Under the pieces are notes generated by a model. That model was not told where the DNA came from and did not search any database. It saw only the letters and a list, made by a program, of their open reading frames with translations. 64,000 nucleotides of DNA from Lachnospiraceae bacterium C1.1. Lineage in GTDB: Bacteria; Bacillota; Clostridia; Lachnospirales; Lachnospiraceae. Positions 25,935 to 35,933 of this stretch are shown piece after piece (position 1 is the first letter of the stretch; every line of letters starts with the position of its first letter). The stretch spans positions 1,995,501 to 2,059,500 of the forward strand of contig JAUISW010000001.1 in the NCBI GenBank assembly GCA_030434875.1. The letters are read 5' to 3'. Made by a program: the position numbers and the translations under genes.

Positions 25935-27070
25935 TATTTAACCCTCGTAATTGACAATCCTGTCGCCTTCTCAAATTCTTCTATTGATCTGTAGCTTGCA
26001 CCTACAGCGCATATAACTTCATTAACCATTCTTGAATGTGTAATATAGCCAGTGTCTTCCCCAAACCCTTCATCATTAAGGAAAGACGTAATCTCGTCCT
26101 CATATTCTTCTGTGGCTATAAAAACATTATTAATATAACTATTCTCATACTTCACTATGGGAATTCCCATAAAAGTGACTTTGTCACATTTGCTGTCTAT
26201 AATTAGATCAACATTCACTCCCAATCTTTTAAACAGCCTAAAATATATTGTTCCCAAAAAGCCAGCCCCCCATATTCTTACCGGGAAACCTCCTTCTATT
26301 TTTCTTTCTATTATTTGTTTTAAGCAATCATAGAATTGCTCATCGGATACTATCATCCTAAATAAAGTATTTTGTGCTTTCTTTATAACTTTGCTTGTCA
26401 TATCCGGAATCAATTTTTCTTCTCCGTTCAGTAGCATGTATTTTTTTGCAATATTATACTCATCCTGAACACATCCAATCAACGAACTCCGTCCACCAAT
26501 ACTGTATTTAGATACTATTTCATCGACCCAGTCTATCTTCGACCCGGCATACATTGCCCTGCAAATCCATTCAAAATCCGCTGAAGTTCTGTACGTCTCA
26601 TCATAAAAACCATATTTTCTGAACATATTTAATGGAACAAATGTTGCCTGATGTGGATAAAAAATGTCATAATATTTTGATTTGACGGTATTTAAATCAA
26701 CAACCTCTGACAGTCTGGAGCCACAGTACTCACGACCTATAACGATGTTATCCCCATTGCAATAAGGAGCAATCCTTGATAAAGCATTATCGTCAGCAAA
26801 ACAATCATCGCCATTTATGAAGATTACATAATCGCCAGTAGCATGACTTAAGCCTTTGTTCATGGCATCGTAAATGCCATTATCTGATTCGGAGATGAAT
26901 AATGAGATATCATCTTTATATCTTTCTATTATTTCCCTCGTTCCGTCATTGGAATTCCCGTCTACAATTATATATTCTTTGTTTTCATATGCCTGTGATA
27001 TTACAGACTGAATCGTTCTTTCTATTGAAGAGGAACAATTATAGGTTACGGTAATTATTGAAATCTTCAT
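25934..27070 (-). CDS. Family 2 glycosyltransferase with C-terminal Rossmann module
   Basis: Residues 1-210 are a GT-A domain: ISIITVTYNCSSSIERTI, IIVDGNSNDGT, DNGIYDAMNKGLSHATGDYV and the metal motif INGDDCF. This is the WcaA/PssE-like 'NGIYDAMNKG' subgroup. Residues 260-350 form the locus module (VRIWGAGFLGTIYFRLF, LIIDSKCDK). It sits between gmhB and the GT32 gene in a tightly packed operon, so its donor could be one of the sugars made next to it. Confidence 0.87.
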   Translation of the reverse strand: MKISIITVTYNCSSSIERTIQSVISQAYENKEYIIVDGNSNDGTREIIERYKDDISLFISESDNGIYDAMNKGLSHATGDYVIFINGDDCFADDNALSRIAPYCNGDNIVIGREYCGSRLSEVVDLNTVKSKYYDIFYPHQATFVPLNMFRKYGFYDETYRTSADFEWICRAMYAGSKIDWVDEIVSKYSIGGRSSLIGCVQDEYNIAKKYMLLNGEEKLIPDMTSKVIKKAQNTLFRMIVSDEQFYDCLKQIIERKIEGGFPVRIWGAGFLGTIYFRLFKRLGVNVDLIIDSKCDKVTFMGIPIVKYENSYINNVFIATEEYEDEITSFLNDEGFGEDTGYITHSRMVNEVICAVGASYRSIEEFEKATGLSITRVK

Positions 27071-27085
27071 TCTCTTTATCTATCT

Positions 27086-27640
27086 TTACTTAACAGCCAA
27101 ACTGTCATTCATTATTATCTCCAAAACCTCATCCCATGTTTTCGCACGCACATAAGGATACGAGTCTTCCTTAACATTATCTCCAATTAGTATTCCTTTA
27201 ACACTAGTTTCATCACATATAGATAAATCTCGCAATCTATCTCCAATAGCATAGCTTCCTTTGAAATCCAAATTTAGTTCGTTTTTTGCCCTATAAAATA
27301 ACTCTGTTTTAGGTTTTCGACAATTACAATCTATGGCATATTTCTTCACAGAACCTTCCTTGAGATGGGGACAATAATATGTCCTTTCTATATTCACTCC
27401 ATTGTTAGCAAGATCCTCTATCATCCATGATGTAAGATTTTTATAGTCATCCTCTGAATACATACCGCGAGCTATACCGGATTGGTTAGAAATAATCACA
27501 AGAACATATCCTAATTCATTTAGTTTTTTCAGCCCATTGACTACACCATCTATATATACAAATTTATCTTTACGAAAAACGTATCCATAATCTATATTTA
27601 TTGTTCCATCTCTATCAAGAAATACTGCTGACTTACCCAT
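27086..27640 (-). CDS. gmhB: D-glycero-D-manno-heptose 1,7-bisphosphate 7-phosphatase
   Basis: A 184-residue HAD-family histidinol-phosphatase-type enzyme removing the 7-phosphate of heptose 1,7-bisphosphate. Motif I is FLDRDGTIN (residues 7-15), motif II IISNQSGIARG, the zinc-binding loop CPHLKEGS...CNCRKPK, and the last acidic motif YAIGDRLRD. Length and zinc loop are those of GmhB. The start codon overlaps the gmhA stop (TAATG). It completes a gmhA-gmhB-hldE set. Confidence 0.92.
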   Translation of the reverse strand: MGKSAVFLDRDGTINIDYGYVFRKDKFVYIDGVVNGLKKLNELGYVLVIISNQSGIARGMYSEDDYKNLTSWMIEDLANNGVNIERTYYCPHLKEGSVKKYAIDCNCRKPKTELFYRAKNELNLDFKGSYAIGDRLRDLSICDETSVKGILIGDNVKEDSYPYVRAKTWDEVLEIIMNDSLAVK

Positions 27641-28218
27641 TAGTAGTCCTCTTCAATCAATTCACAGATAATGTGACCAATCATAATATGTGATTCTTGT
27701 ATTCTTGCAGTGCAATCACTCGGGACAACAATAGCGACATCCAAAATGTCCTTTATCTTTCCACCTGTCTTTCCAAGTAGTCCGATGCTCTTCCCACCAA
27801 TTTCTTTTGCCTTCAATATTGCCTGATACACATTTTCTGAATTTCCTGAAGTGCTTATTCCAACAATCACGTCCTCCGGATTCATCAACCCCTCCACAGC
27901 ACGTGAAAAAACGGTATCATATCCGTAATCATTCGCTATCGCGGTCATAGACGCAACATCAGCATTCAAAGAAATTGCAGCAAGTCCGGAACGTTCTTTT
28001 TGAAATCGACCTACAATCTCAGCTGTAAGATGAAGAGAGTCTGAGGCAGATCCGCCATTGCCGCAAAACAGTACCTTTCCGCCAGATGACAAAGAACTTC
28101 TTATTAGTCTCGCTGAAGACAATATTTTATCTATTATCTCATCGTCGCCTAATATCAAGGACTTGATATCAATACTGTCCTGTATTCGTGTTTTAATAAT
28201 GCTACGATTCATTTCCAC
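27640..28218 (-). CDS. gmhA: Sedoheptulose-7-phosphate isomerase
   Basis: A 192-residue SIS-domain isomerase turning sedoheptulose 7-phosphate into D-glycero-D-manno-heptose 7-phosphate, the first step of ADP-heptose synthesis. Typical GmhA motifs are FCGNGGSASDSLHLTAEIVG, FQKERSGLAAISLNAD, VGISTSGNSENVYQAI and HIMIGHIICELIEE (metal-binding His/Glu). It overlaps hldE by 17 bp, so the two are translationally linked; a start two codons later (MNRSII) is possible. Confidence 0.93.
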   Translation of the reverse strand: MEMNRSIIKTRIQDSIDIKSLILGDDEIIDKILSSARLIRSSLSSGGKVLFCGNGGSASDSLHLTAEIVGRFQKERSGLAAISLNADVASMTAIANDYGYDTVFSRAVEGLMNPEDVIVGISTSGNSENVYQAILKAKEIGGKSIGLLGKTGGKIKDILDVAIVVPSDCTARIQESHIMIGHIICELIEEDY

Positions 28219-29587
28219 TTTTTATTTTTGAAATTATAGTTGTTGTTGATTTTCCTTGCTTATAGTCAATTATCTTGACTTCACCACCATATGCTAAAAC
28301 ATCATCTGCACCTACAATATTGTGCAATTCATAATCTCCGCCTTTAACAAGAATATCTGGATGTATTTTTCTTATCAATTCAAGAGGGGTGTCCTCATTA
28401 AACGGAAGAACCTCATCCACGCATGAAAGAGCCTTCAATACTGCCATTCTATCTTCTAATGTGTTTATTGGTCGCTCATCACCCTTTAACCTTCTTACAG
28501 ATTCATCAGAATTAATTCCTACAATAAGTCTATCACCAAGTGCCCTAGCCTTATTCAAAAACTCGATATGACCAGAATGAAGAATATCAAAGCATCCATT
28601 AGTAAATACAGTCTTCTTTACAAGCCAATTCTTTTGCATTGCTAGTTCGACTTCTTCTGGCTTAACAATGCTTGTTCCAACTTTACCCACCTGTATTCCT
28701 GCGGCAATATTCGCAATATGCATTGCATCTTCAATGGATTTCCCCTGTAATATCGATACCGCAAGATAAGCAATAGATGTATCCCCAGCTCCAGTTACAT
28801 CATATACCTCACGTGCATCACCCTTTATTGATTTAATAATTTGATTCTCATCAACAAGAATCATTCCTTCAGAACCTAACGTTGTAAGAACATACTTACA
28901 AGCAGTCATTTTACAAAGTGTTCTACTTGCCTTAGCAACTTCCTCAACTGTACTTACCGGCAATCCGGAAAGTTCATGCAGTTCCCCACGATTTGGTTTA
29001 ATAAGTGTTGCATTTTTATATTTTCTTAAGTTACGATCTTTTACATCAACAAGTACAGGAATATCCTTGCCCCTGCATATATTTATCAGCCGTTGGGAAA
29101 TACTTTCAGTAATAAATCCTTTTTTATAATCTGAGATCAATACTAATCCATATTCATCTATGCCACTTTCTATAGTATCTAACCACTTCTCTAAGTAAGC
29201 ATCAGATATTTCACTGATATCTTCGGAATCGGTACGCATAATCTGTTGATTATTCTGTGCTATATACCTGCATTTTCTCGTTGTTTGACGATCAGGCAAC
29301 TCGACAACCAATGATATACCAACGCCATTATTTCGTAATAACTCTTTTAAGCAAGTACCACTTTCATCTGGCCCAATTCCACAAAATATATCTATTTCTA
29401 CATTAAAAACAGAAATATTTACAGCAACATTTGCAGCTCCACCAGGCACACATTTTTTGCGATTTGTTTCTAAAAAAACCGGAACCGGGGCTTCTGGAGA
29501 AATCCTGCTAACTATTCCGAAACGATATACATCTAACATGGCATCACCGGCAATTAGAATTTTCTTAGCATTAATCTGTTTTACCAC
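28202..29587 (-). CDS. hldE: Bifunctional heptose-7-phosphate kinase / heptose-1-phosphate adenylyltransferase
   Basis: A 461-residue HldE-type fusion. Residues 1-310 form the PfkB-like kinase (AGDAMLDVYRFG, GGAANVAVN, the anion-hole VTGAGDTSIAY). Residues 330-461 form the cytidylyltransferase-fold adenylyltransferase (FTNGCFDILHSGH, VGINSDESVRRLKG, TTTIISKI). It phosphorylates heptose 7-phosphate at C1 and later adenylylates heptose 1-phosphate, giving ADP-D-glycero-D-manno-heptose. The fused form is the Gram-negative arrangement, which makes it notable here. No hldD epimerase gene is in the window. Confidence 0.94.
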   Translation of the reverse strand: MVKQINAKKILIAGDAMLDVYRFGIVSRISPEAPVPVFLETNRKKCVPGGAANVAVNISVFNVEIDIFCGIGPDESGTCLKELLRNNGVGISLVVELPDRQTTRKCRYIAQNNQQIMRTDSEDISEISDAYLEKWLDTIESGIDEYGLVLISDYKKGFITESISQRLINICRGKDIPVLVDVKDRNLRKYKNATLIKPNRGELHELSGLPVSTVEEVAKASRTLCKMTACKYVLTTLGSEGMILVDENQIIKSIKGDAREVYDVTGAGDTSIAYLAVSILQGKSIEDAMHIANIAAGIQVGKVGTSIVKPEEVELAMQKNWLVKKTVFTNGCFDILHSGHIEFLNKARALGDRLIVGINSDESVRRLKGDERPINTLEDRMAVLKALSCVDEVLPFNEDTPLELIRKIHPDILVKGGDYELHNIVGADDVLAYGGEVKIIDYKQGKSTTTIISKIKSGNES

Positions 29588-29656
29588 TATGCATCCTCCA
29601 TTTTCTCTACTGATGCCAGGTTCACTTCCTTAAGAGTCTTCTTTGTTTCATATAAG

Positions 29657-30592
29657 TCATTTTTTCCTAATCACCATCTCGATTTGGTATTCTCCCTTAC
29701 TATGAATTCTCTCACCCAAGTCTTCGTATCCCTCTTTACAGGTTTTTACATATTCTATGTCATAGTCGAAGTTCATCAATCCTTCACGAACTTCTTCCAC
29801 AATATCTAATGTATCAGGGGATTCTGCTCTTCCAATAAGAAACATGTGCTTATGATCTCCATTCCATCGTGAAGGAAGGGTCTTTTTTTTCTCATACAAA
29901 TCCCTATGCGGGACTGCAATTATTAAATGTCCCCCTCTTTTTATCACTCGAAACCAATTCTTTATTGCCAGCCTTACATCCCACAAATGCTCAAGGCAAT
30001 GAGAAGAATACACATAATCCAAGCTTTCGTCTGACACTCCGTTTAAGTATTGTGCATCACCATTTTCAATATCCCATCCATAAACACTTGGCATAATCGG
30101 GTCAGAACCATAGCCAATGTCAAGCCCTTCACCATTGCAATACTTCTCAAAGAATCCTTCTCTACTTCTTCTCTCATTGCATCTCTTTGTCTCACCTTCA
30201 TAAACCTCTTTTATAATTGCCGGTTGTCTGACAAACGATGTACCAGTTTTTGATGGAATAATAAAGAATTCTTCAAGTGGACTTTTAACATATCCTAATG
30301 TATCTGCCGAATGAGATAATATGATTTTTTCTTTATCGATGCCCATATCCAATACTTGATCATATACATCGCAAAGAAATGTCCCATTAATAAAACACAA
30401 TATGATTCTATCAAAAATCACGCTTTTTATTCTTTCTGGTGATACTATTTCAATCCCGGATATAGTTTCTCCCCATAAGCTGGAATTATTATCACATATA
30501 AACAAAACATCTACATTTTCTCTTGGCTCATAATTTAATATTTTTTTTGTAACTTTACTCGCACCAAATAATATTATTTTTTCTGTCTTCAA
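29657..30592 (-). CDS. Class I SAM methyltransferase with N-terminal Rossmann module
   Basis: Residues 1-100 carry the locus module (KIILFGASKVTKKILNY, FICDNNSSLWG, IEIVSPERI). Residues 150-300 are a class I methyltransferase of the Methyltransf_11 type: GLDIGYGSDPI is the SAM-binding loop, then LDYVYSSHCLEHL and GGHLIIAVPHRDLYE. It probably methylates a sugar or its precursor within the glycan pathway; the target is unknown. It lies just upstream of hldE in the same direction. Confidence 0.82.
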   Translation of the reverse strand: MKTEKIILFGASKVTKKILNYEPRENVDVLFICDNNSSLWGETISGIEIVSPERIKSVIFDRIILCFINGTFLCDVYDQVLDMGIDKEKIILSHSADTLGYVKSPLEEFFIIPSKTGTSFVRQPAIIKEVYEGETKRCNERRSREGFFEKYCNGEGLDIGYGSDPIMPSVYGWDIENGDAQYLNGVSDESLDYVYSSHCLEHLWDVRLAIKNWFRVIKRGGHLIIAVPHRDLYEKKKTLPSRWNGDHKHMFLIGRAESPDTLDIVEEVREGLMNFDYDIEYVKTCKEGYEDLGERIHSKGEYQIEMVIRKK

Positions 30593-30634
30593 TGTATACT
30601 CGCCTCACAACCAATGTATATTGTTACACAAAAA

Positions 30635-31807
30635 CTATACATGAACTAATGGTAAGTCATGTATTTTTTCCACAACTTTTTCAAATGACAAGTAGTCTAA
30701 TAAACCATTCTTATCTCTTGTATCTCTATAATTATTTTTTACATACGCCTGTTCCACAGTCACCTCTTTTACCCGATCATTCAGTAATTCTTTCTTAACA
30801 AAGAACAGATTGGCTCCATGACTATCAGAAGCAACTAAAGCGTATCCTTTTGTGTTACCTAATTCTGTTAATGCACGAATTGACGCCCCAAAATAGGCAC
30901 CCGTATAACTCACCTTAAAACGTGTCCACTCTGGATCATACGGAATTGTAACGGCCTCATCCTTCCCAAACCTCGGATTGTACTCACATATAACAATATC
31001 CGGGTCTATTACATTTATTTCTTTCCATACCCAGTAATCATTACCATCTATATCTATTGATAGAATACCAATCTTACCAGCATACCCTGCATCAGAAATA
31101 ATTGAATTAATGTTTTCTGCAGTAATGAATCTATGAACTGCAGTAAGATTATATTTCATGTATATTTCATCAGATTTTATATAATCTATATTCTCGCGAT
31201 TCCCATCAATTACCAAGCCAACCCAATTGTCATTACAAAGCAAAAAGCGTGTATTAGATTCGATATAATTCTGAACTCCAAATTCTACAAACTTTTTTTC
31301 AGAAATTCTCATGTTTTTAATAAGGTACTGTATGATTCCATCTTCACGGTTTTGGGAAAAAATTCTAAATTCTGACTTACTAATCTGATCTATGCTATCC
31401 AACTGACGGCATTCAACATGACCAATCATTTCTTTAATTTCCAGTAAGTTTTTAATAATCATGTCTACATCATCTTCCAGCCTTCTTCGAGAAATAATAA
31501 ACAAGTCATCAACATTTGAATCACCATATATCAGCCTGTCTTCCTTAAAAGAAACAATGATTTTGGGATCGAATTTCATATTCAAAAGTTGGTCGATTAT
31601 TGATTTATCATCTTTTACCGCAACAATAACTCTTTCAACTGGAGATTCTAACAAATGCTCAACCGGATAGATTTTATATCCTAATAATTCATCTCCCCAC
31701 TTTTTCGAGTTATTATCACAAATATAAGACACTTCAACTCCAGAACGTGTAGGAAATCCAAGCAAAAAGTTTGCAACATGGCCTGATCCAACAACTGCTA
31801 AATTCAT
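30635..31807 (-). CDS. FkbM-like methyltransferase-fold protein with N-terminal Rossmann module
   Basis: Residues 1-90 form the locus module (NLAVVGSGHVANFLLGF, YICDNNSKKWGDELLGYKI). Residues 150-370 resemble FkbM-type SAM methyltransferases: FVEFGVQNYIESNTR, WVGLVIDGNRENI, a strand ILSIDIDGNDYWVWKEI and CEYNPRFG. The SAM loop is E-F-G-x-x, as in this group. Possible role: O-methylation of a sugar. It is packed 3 bp after the GT9 gene. Confidence 0.72.
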   Translation of the reverse strand: MNLAVVGSGHVANFLLGFPTRSGVEVSYICDNNSKKWGDELLGYKIYPVEHLLESPVERVIVAVKDDKSIIDQLLNMKFDPKIIVSFKEDRLIYGDSNVDDLFIISRRRLEDDVDMIIKNLLEIKEMIGHVECRQLDSIDQISKSEFRIFSQNREDGIIQYLIKNMRISEKKFVEFGVQNYIESNTRFLLCNDNWVGLVIDGNRENIDYIKSDEIYMKYNLTAVHRFITAENINSIISDAGYAGKIGILSIDIDGNDYWVWKEINVIDPDIVICEYNPRFGKDEAVTIPYDPEWTRFKVSYTGAYFGASIRALTELGNTKGYALVASDSHGANLFFVKKELLNDRVKEVTVEQAYVKNNYRDTRDKNGLLDYLSFEKVVEKIHDLPLVHV

Positions 31808-31810
31808 ATG

Positions 31811-33319
31811 TCATCCCTTCCAAAACTTCTTAAATGCATCATACACATCTTCAACTGTAATCTGCTTTATGCAATGCGCGTGTTTCTCTATACACTTTTC
31901 ATTACACCCATCCAACCCTTCAATTGGTGAAAGGATAATGTTTTCAGTCATCCATGCGCCGAATCTCTTTGGACTATTCTCACTATTTGCATCTCCAACC
32001 TTAGGATGACAACTTAATTCTATAATTCTATTATCACATGCAGCGGCTATATGCATCATACCAGTATCATTTCCAATATATACATCAGTCTTTTTCATTA
32101 TTGATACAATATCTGGTATAGAAGTCCTATTTATCATGTTAAATATTCTTGTATTTGTTCCGTTGTCATTAATGCATTGCTCAATTTCATCATTATTACT
32201 CAGCTTGCCACACAATATAACATCAACATTCGGATACTCACTAAGAATCATATATGCCAATCTTAAAAAATTATTCCAAGGCCATTCTCTTTTTTTGTCT
32301 GCTGCGGACATTCCAAAAACTACATGCTTTCCGCTTCTGTTAACAAATGGCACCATTGCACAGATTGCTTTATTCGACGAGTCATTTTCCCATACTTCGC
32401 AATGTGTTTTTTTCTCATCTTCCGTCAAGCGAACGCCCAACGCTTCTAATATTGATATATTTCTTAAGCTCTCATGTCTTACTCCATCTGGAACTATGAC
32501 TTTACTAAACAGCCTATCGTATCCCTGATTCTCCATTTCCTTTTGTTTTGTAGCGCACTCAGAATATGTCACTCTTTCAGAAGCGCCACTAAAATATGCA
32601 ATCAGGGAAGCTCCATAGTAATCGACATCCATTCTTGGAATAATAGCCAATTCATATAATCTTCCAAGTGATTCTACATATCTCTTAATCCTATCAGCCT
32701 TTTCATGTAATGGATACTTGACATAATCGGATGAATCAAAAACATATAGGCAATCTATATATGGACAGTCATTCATTAATTTATATACGCTAGGTGAAAC
32801 AATCATCGAAATCTCTGAATCCGGAAAGTGCTTTCTCAGTAATTTCAAAAAAGGAGTACAAAGCACAACATCACCTATGCCGTCTAATTTGATAACGAGA
32901 ATACTATCTCTACCCTTTTCATTTGAGAAGGATACACCAAACTCATTAAAGAAGTCATCCGTTATCCTGTTCACTTCATTCGAAATGGTTTTCAGTTTAT
33001 TATCATTAAATGTATAATAGAATAATTCCTTTTTCTGGAGAATTGGAATTATAGCAGCTTGATACTCCTCATTCAGCGTCAGAAAAATCACTGCGTTTTT
33101 ATCATTATCCTTTATTGAATCTATTGAGAGAATATCTTTCCCATAGCAATTATTTTCAACCTCAGACGTATTTGTTACAAGAAATGCAGCCACTCTATGT
33201 TCAATGTGCTTTTGCTTCAACAATTCATATACTGCCAATCCATATTTCCCACAACCGTATAAATATATACGATTTTCTTCAGGTAAAGATTGAATTGTTT
33301 CATATAAGCCATCAAACAT
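31811..33319 (-). CDS. GT9 (heptosyltransferase-like) glycosyltransferase with N-terminal Rossmann module
   Basis: Residues 1-110 are the locus module (RIYLYGCGKYGLAVYELL). Residues 135-500 form a GT-B enzyme of family 9: ILVIKLDGIGDVVLCTPFLK (D-x-x-G-D), then FPDSEISMIVSP, KHVVFGMSAADKKREWP and YIGNDTGMMHIAAACDN, the donor-site signature of heptosyltransferases. Given gmhA-gmhB-hldE in the same operon, it is the best candidate for using ADP-heptose. It overlaps the preceding GT2 gene by 8 bp. Confidence 0.88.
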   Translation of the reverse strand: MFDGLYETIQSLPEENRIYLYGCGKYGLAVYELLKQKHIEHRVAAFLVTNTSEVENNCYGKDILSIDSIKDNDKNAVIFLTLNEEYQAAIIPILQKKELFYYTFNDNKLKTISNEVNRITDDFFNEFGVSFSNEKGRDSILVIKLDGIGDVVLCTPFLKLLRKHFPDSEISMIVSPSVYKLMNDCPYIDCLYVFDSSDYVKYPLHEKADRIKRYVESLGRLYELAIIPRMDVDYYGASLIAYFSGASERVTYSECATKQKEMENQGYDRLFSKVIVPDGVRHESLRNISILEALGVRLTEDEKKTHCEVWENDSSNKAICAMVPFVNRSGKHVVFGMSAADKKREWPWNNFLRLAYMILSEYPNVDVILCGKLSNNDEIEQCINDNGTNTRIFNMINRTSIPDIVSIMKKTDVYIGNDTGMMHIAAACDNRIIELSCHPKVGDANSENSPKRFGAWMTENIILSPIEGLDGCNEKCIEKHAHCIKQITVEDVYDAFKKFWKG

Positions 33320-34565
33320 CCCTCAATACCTCCAAAATAGTTTTTAAATTCTTAACACCTTTTTTATACAGATAGTCTCTGATTAGTGCAGCCTCCTCCA
33401 CTATTGTAACGACAACACAATCAGAAAACGGAAGATCATCATTAGGTTTATATGTTTTTATTGCATTACTGTTTTTTTCCCTATCTATAAAGTAGCTAAC
33501 CTCAACAGCTGAATTCTCCAATTCGGCTTGTAATAACAATCCGATTCTTCCCATCCCGTATATCGCTATCGAATGATAATCTCTATTACTAAAATATTCA
33601 GATATATTGTGACCTTTTAAATTAATCTTCTTCCACATAAGCAACACATGGAATAGTCCCTCATATTTATCAAGATTTCTGTATTTTCCATTTGAATAGT
33701 CTTTTCTCCATTGATTATACGAGAAACCATAGAAATTCCTTTGCTCACTTATTATTCTCTTACTATAATCAAGGCTAAATACACATTTTTCATACTCTTC
33801 TTTTAATTCCATCTGGGGGAAACTCTCTCTTACATGCGTTCCATTAAAGCCAATGTGTGCAACCCTATTTAATGTCGGATAAACAGTCTTCATATCTCTT
33901 TTTGACGCTGCATACCCCCATCTAATAGCCCAGGAATCCGTCAACCCCAGTACTTGCCTTCGCATTCCTTCTGGAAGATCATATCCTCCCCTTGTGAAAT
34001 TTAGTTGGTTTTTGTAATCAATTCCATTTTGTATATAATAGAGAATGCCCCAGTCGATACCGCTCCAACGATCAGCCCATGTCCCCCAAACCCAACTGCA
34101 GGGACGATAACTCAGATAGGTATCTTTCTTGTAGTATTTCAACGAAGTAAAAGGAGATGAAAAAGCTGTTACTGACCAAATATTAGGCTTGTCTTCGTAA
34201 TATGCAAGGGCCTCTTCTAAATAATCAAGGCAGTCAGAGGATAATAAAAAATCATCCTCTATCACAATCACCTGATGGTGCTTTTTTAGAAGCGCAGATA
34301 CACTTTCAATGACAGAATTCGCAAGTCCTTTATGATATTTATGTTCTTTCACATAAATATTTTTAAATTTTTTTTTGTATCTTTCTATTGTTTCCCTTAT
34401 CTGTACCTGTTTAGATGAATCGTCACTCTTAAATATGTTAGGTGCATCTATATTGACATGTATTTCATACTCATTTGAATGATTACAACATGAAAGAGAT
34501 TCTATAGTCATCGCAAACTCATGCGGACGGTTATATGTTAATAATAATATTGGAGTTCTATCCAT
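33312..34565 (-). CDS. Family 2 (GNT-I-like) glycosyltransferase with C-terminal Rossmann module
   Basis: Residues 1-300 resemble the GNT-I/GT2-like sugar transferases of polysaccharide loci: PILLLTYNRPHEFAMTIESL, then HKGLANSVIESV, the metal motif VIVIEDDFLLSSDCLDYLEE, and SYRPCSWVWGTWADRW, followed by AIRWGYAASKRD. Residues 330-417 form the locus module (SIAIYGMGRIGLLLQAEL, FIDREKNSN). Acceptor and donor are not predictable. It is the fourth of seven transferases on this strand. Confidence 0.85.
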   Translation of the reverse strand: MDRTPILLLTYNRPHEFAMTIESLSCCNHSNEYEIHVNIDAPNIFKSDDSSKQVQIRETIERYKKKFKNIYVKEHKYHKGLANSVIESVSALLKKHHQVIVIEDDFLLSSDCLDYLEEALAYYEDKPNIWSVTAFSSPFTSLKYYKKDTYLSYRPCSWVWGTWADRWSGIDWGILYYIQNGIDYKNQLNFTRGGYDLPEGMRRQVLGLTDSWAIRWGYAASKRDMKTVYPTLNRVAHIGFNGTHVRESFPQMELKEEYEKCVFSLDYSKRIISEQRNFYGFSYNQWRKDYSNGKYRNLDKYEGLFHVLLMWKKINLKGHNISEYFSNRDYHSIAIYGMGRIGLLLQAELENSAVEVSYFIDREKNSNAIKTYKPNDDLPFSDCVVVTIVEEAALIRDYLYKKGVKNLKTILEVLRDV

Positions 34566-34588
34566 ATTCCATAACCCTTAACCAAAGT

Positions 34589-35881
34589 TTATTCTTCGAT
34601 AACATCATAGCCAATTGAAGGAATAATATAATTAACGTTTCTTGATTCTAGATAATCTGTTATTTCTTTTTGAGATTGTTTTTTTACAGCAACAATAACA
34701 CAATCCTTTTCTTCAATGACGATATTATCAACTTCGTAAATATTTACACCTCTAATTATACGAGGCGTATTATCTTCTATTTTGCTAACAACAAACCTGA
34801 TCCTATTCAATCTAACATCGTTTGATATAAGAATGGATAGAATTCGTTTTCCACATTCACCAGCTCCATATATATAAATATTTTTATCTTTGATATACTC
34901 AATTGTTGTTTCATTTAGAAAGTATTTTTTTCTCCCCATTTGCGGCAAGAAAAGATTATAACTAACCTCATACTTATAGTCATCAAATACTACTTTATTT
35001 CTATCCACTGTACTCATGCATTTGAAGGAATGCAACATATTTCCATTAATAACATTAATGAATTCTTGTATATTTTTTTCAGTTTTCTCGTCCCACAATT
35101 TTCGATTTGAATTATGCAAGAAAGATAAGCATTTGTCCAAAACAACATAATATGATTTGAAGTCTCGAATACGACTCTTGTCACTAAGTTCTGTCATTAC
35201 AGACCCCACTCTATACCTTCTTAAATGAAACTTGTTTCGAATATATATCATGCGATTAATATGAAGAACCGCACTAAAATAAAAATATACATCCTCATGT
35301 GGGGAACTATCTTCTGGAAAAATAAGACTATTCTCTCTCAAAAAATCCTTTTTCCAAAACCACCTTCCTGGTTGGCATGGTATCTGCATGTCTGACATAA
35401 TTTGATTGAACGCTTCCTGACCAGATAAAATCCTATCAGAATCCATGCTCATCAAAGACTCATTGTCTGGTCTGAATTCGCTCAACATTTTTTCATCATC
35501 CGCCATATATTCAGAATCAAATACTATAGCATCCAGATTGCTTTTATCAGCTAGATGTACTAGTGTTGATAACATATCAACGCCTTTAATAGCATCATCT
35601 GAGTCTAAAAAAAATATATATCTCCCTTGTGCTTGCGCTAGTCCCTGATTTCTCCCTACTGCTTGACCTCCATTTATCAAACGATTAATAAGACTAACTC
35701 TATCATCTTTTTTTACATAGTCTTCTATAATTCTCAGTGAATCATCTGTAGAACAATCATTTATACAAATAATTTGGATATTTCTTAAACTTTGAGCGAT
35801 AACGCTACTTAAACATTCATCAAGCCATCTACTTGTGTTATAAACGGGTATAATAATCGTAACATCATATAGTGTATCCAT
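34589..35881 (-). CDS. Family 2 glycosyltransferase with C-terminal Rossmann module
   Basis: A GT-A domain at residues 1-230: VTIIIPVYNTSRWLDECL, ICINDCSTDDS, GQAVGRNQGLAQAQGRYIFF and LDSDDAI. A helical segment includes CQPGRWFWKKDFLRENSLI and DSSPHEDVYFYF, typical of capsule GT2 enzymes. The last 110 residues form the locus module (IYIYGAGECGKRILSIL). The ATG at 35879-35881 is chosen because GAGG lies 6 nt upstream; two in-frame codons before it could also serve. Confidence 0.86.
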   Translation of the reverse strand: MDTLYDVTIIIPVYNTSRWLDECLSSVIAQSLRNIQIICINDCSTDDSLRIIEDYVKKDDRVSLINRLINGGQAVGRNQGLAQAQGRYIFFLDSDDAIKGVDMLSTLVHLADKSNLDAIVFDSEYMADDEKMLSEFRPDNESLMSMDSDRILSGQEAFNQIMSDMQIPCQPGRWFWKKDFLRENSLIFPEDSSPHEDVYFYFSAVLHINRMIYIRNKFHLRRYRVGSVMTELSDKSRIRDFKSYYVVLDKCLSFLHNSNRKLWDEKTEKNIQEFINVINGNMLHSFKCMSTVDRNKVVFDDYKYEVSYNLFLPQMGRKKYFLNETTIEYIKDKNIYIYGAGECGKRILSILISNDVRLNRIRFVVSKIEDNTPRIIRGVNIYEVDNIVIEEKDCVIVAVKKQSQKEITDYLESRNVNYIIPSIGYDVIEE

Positions 35882-35933
35882 ATTCATCCTCAATTACTGT
35901 TATTTCCATCCACTATAACTCTTTTTCATAAGT

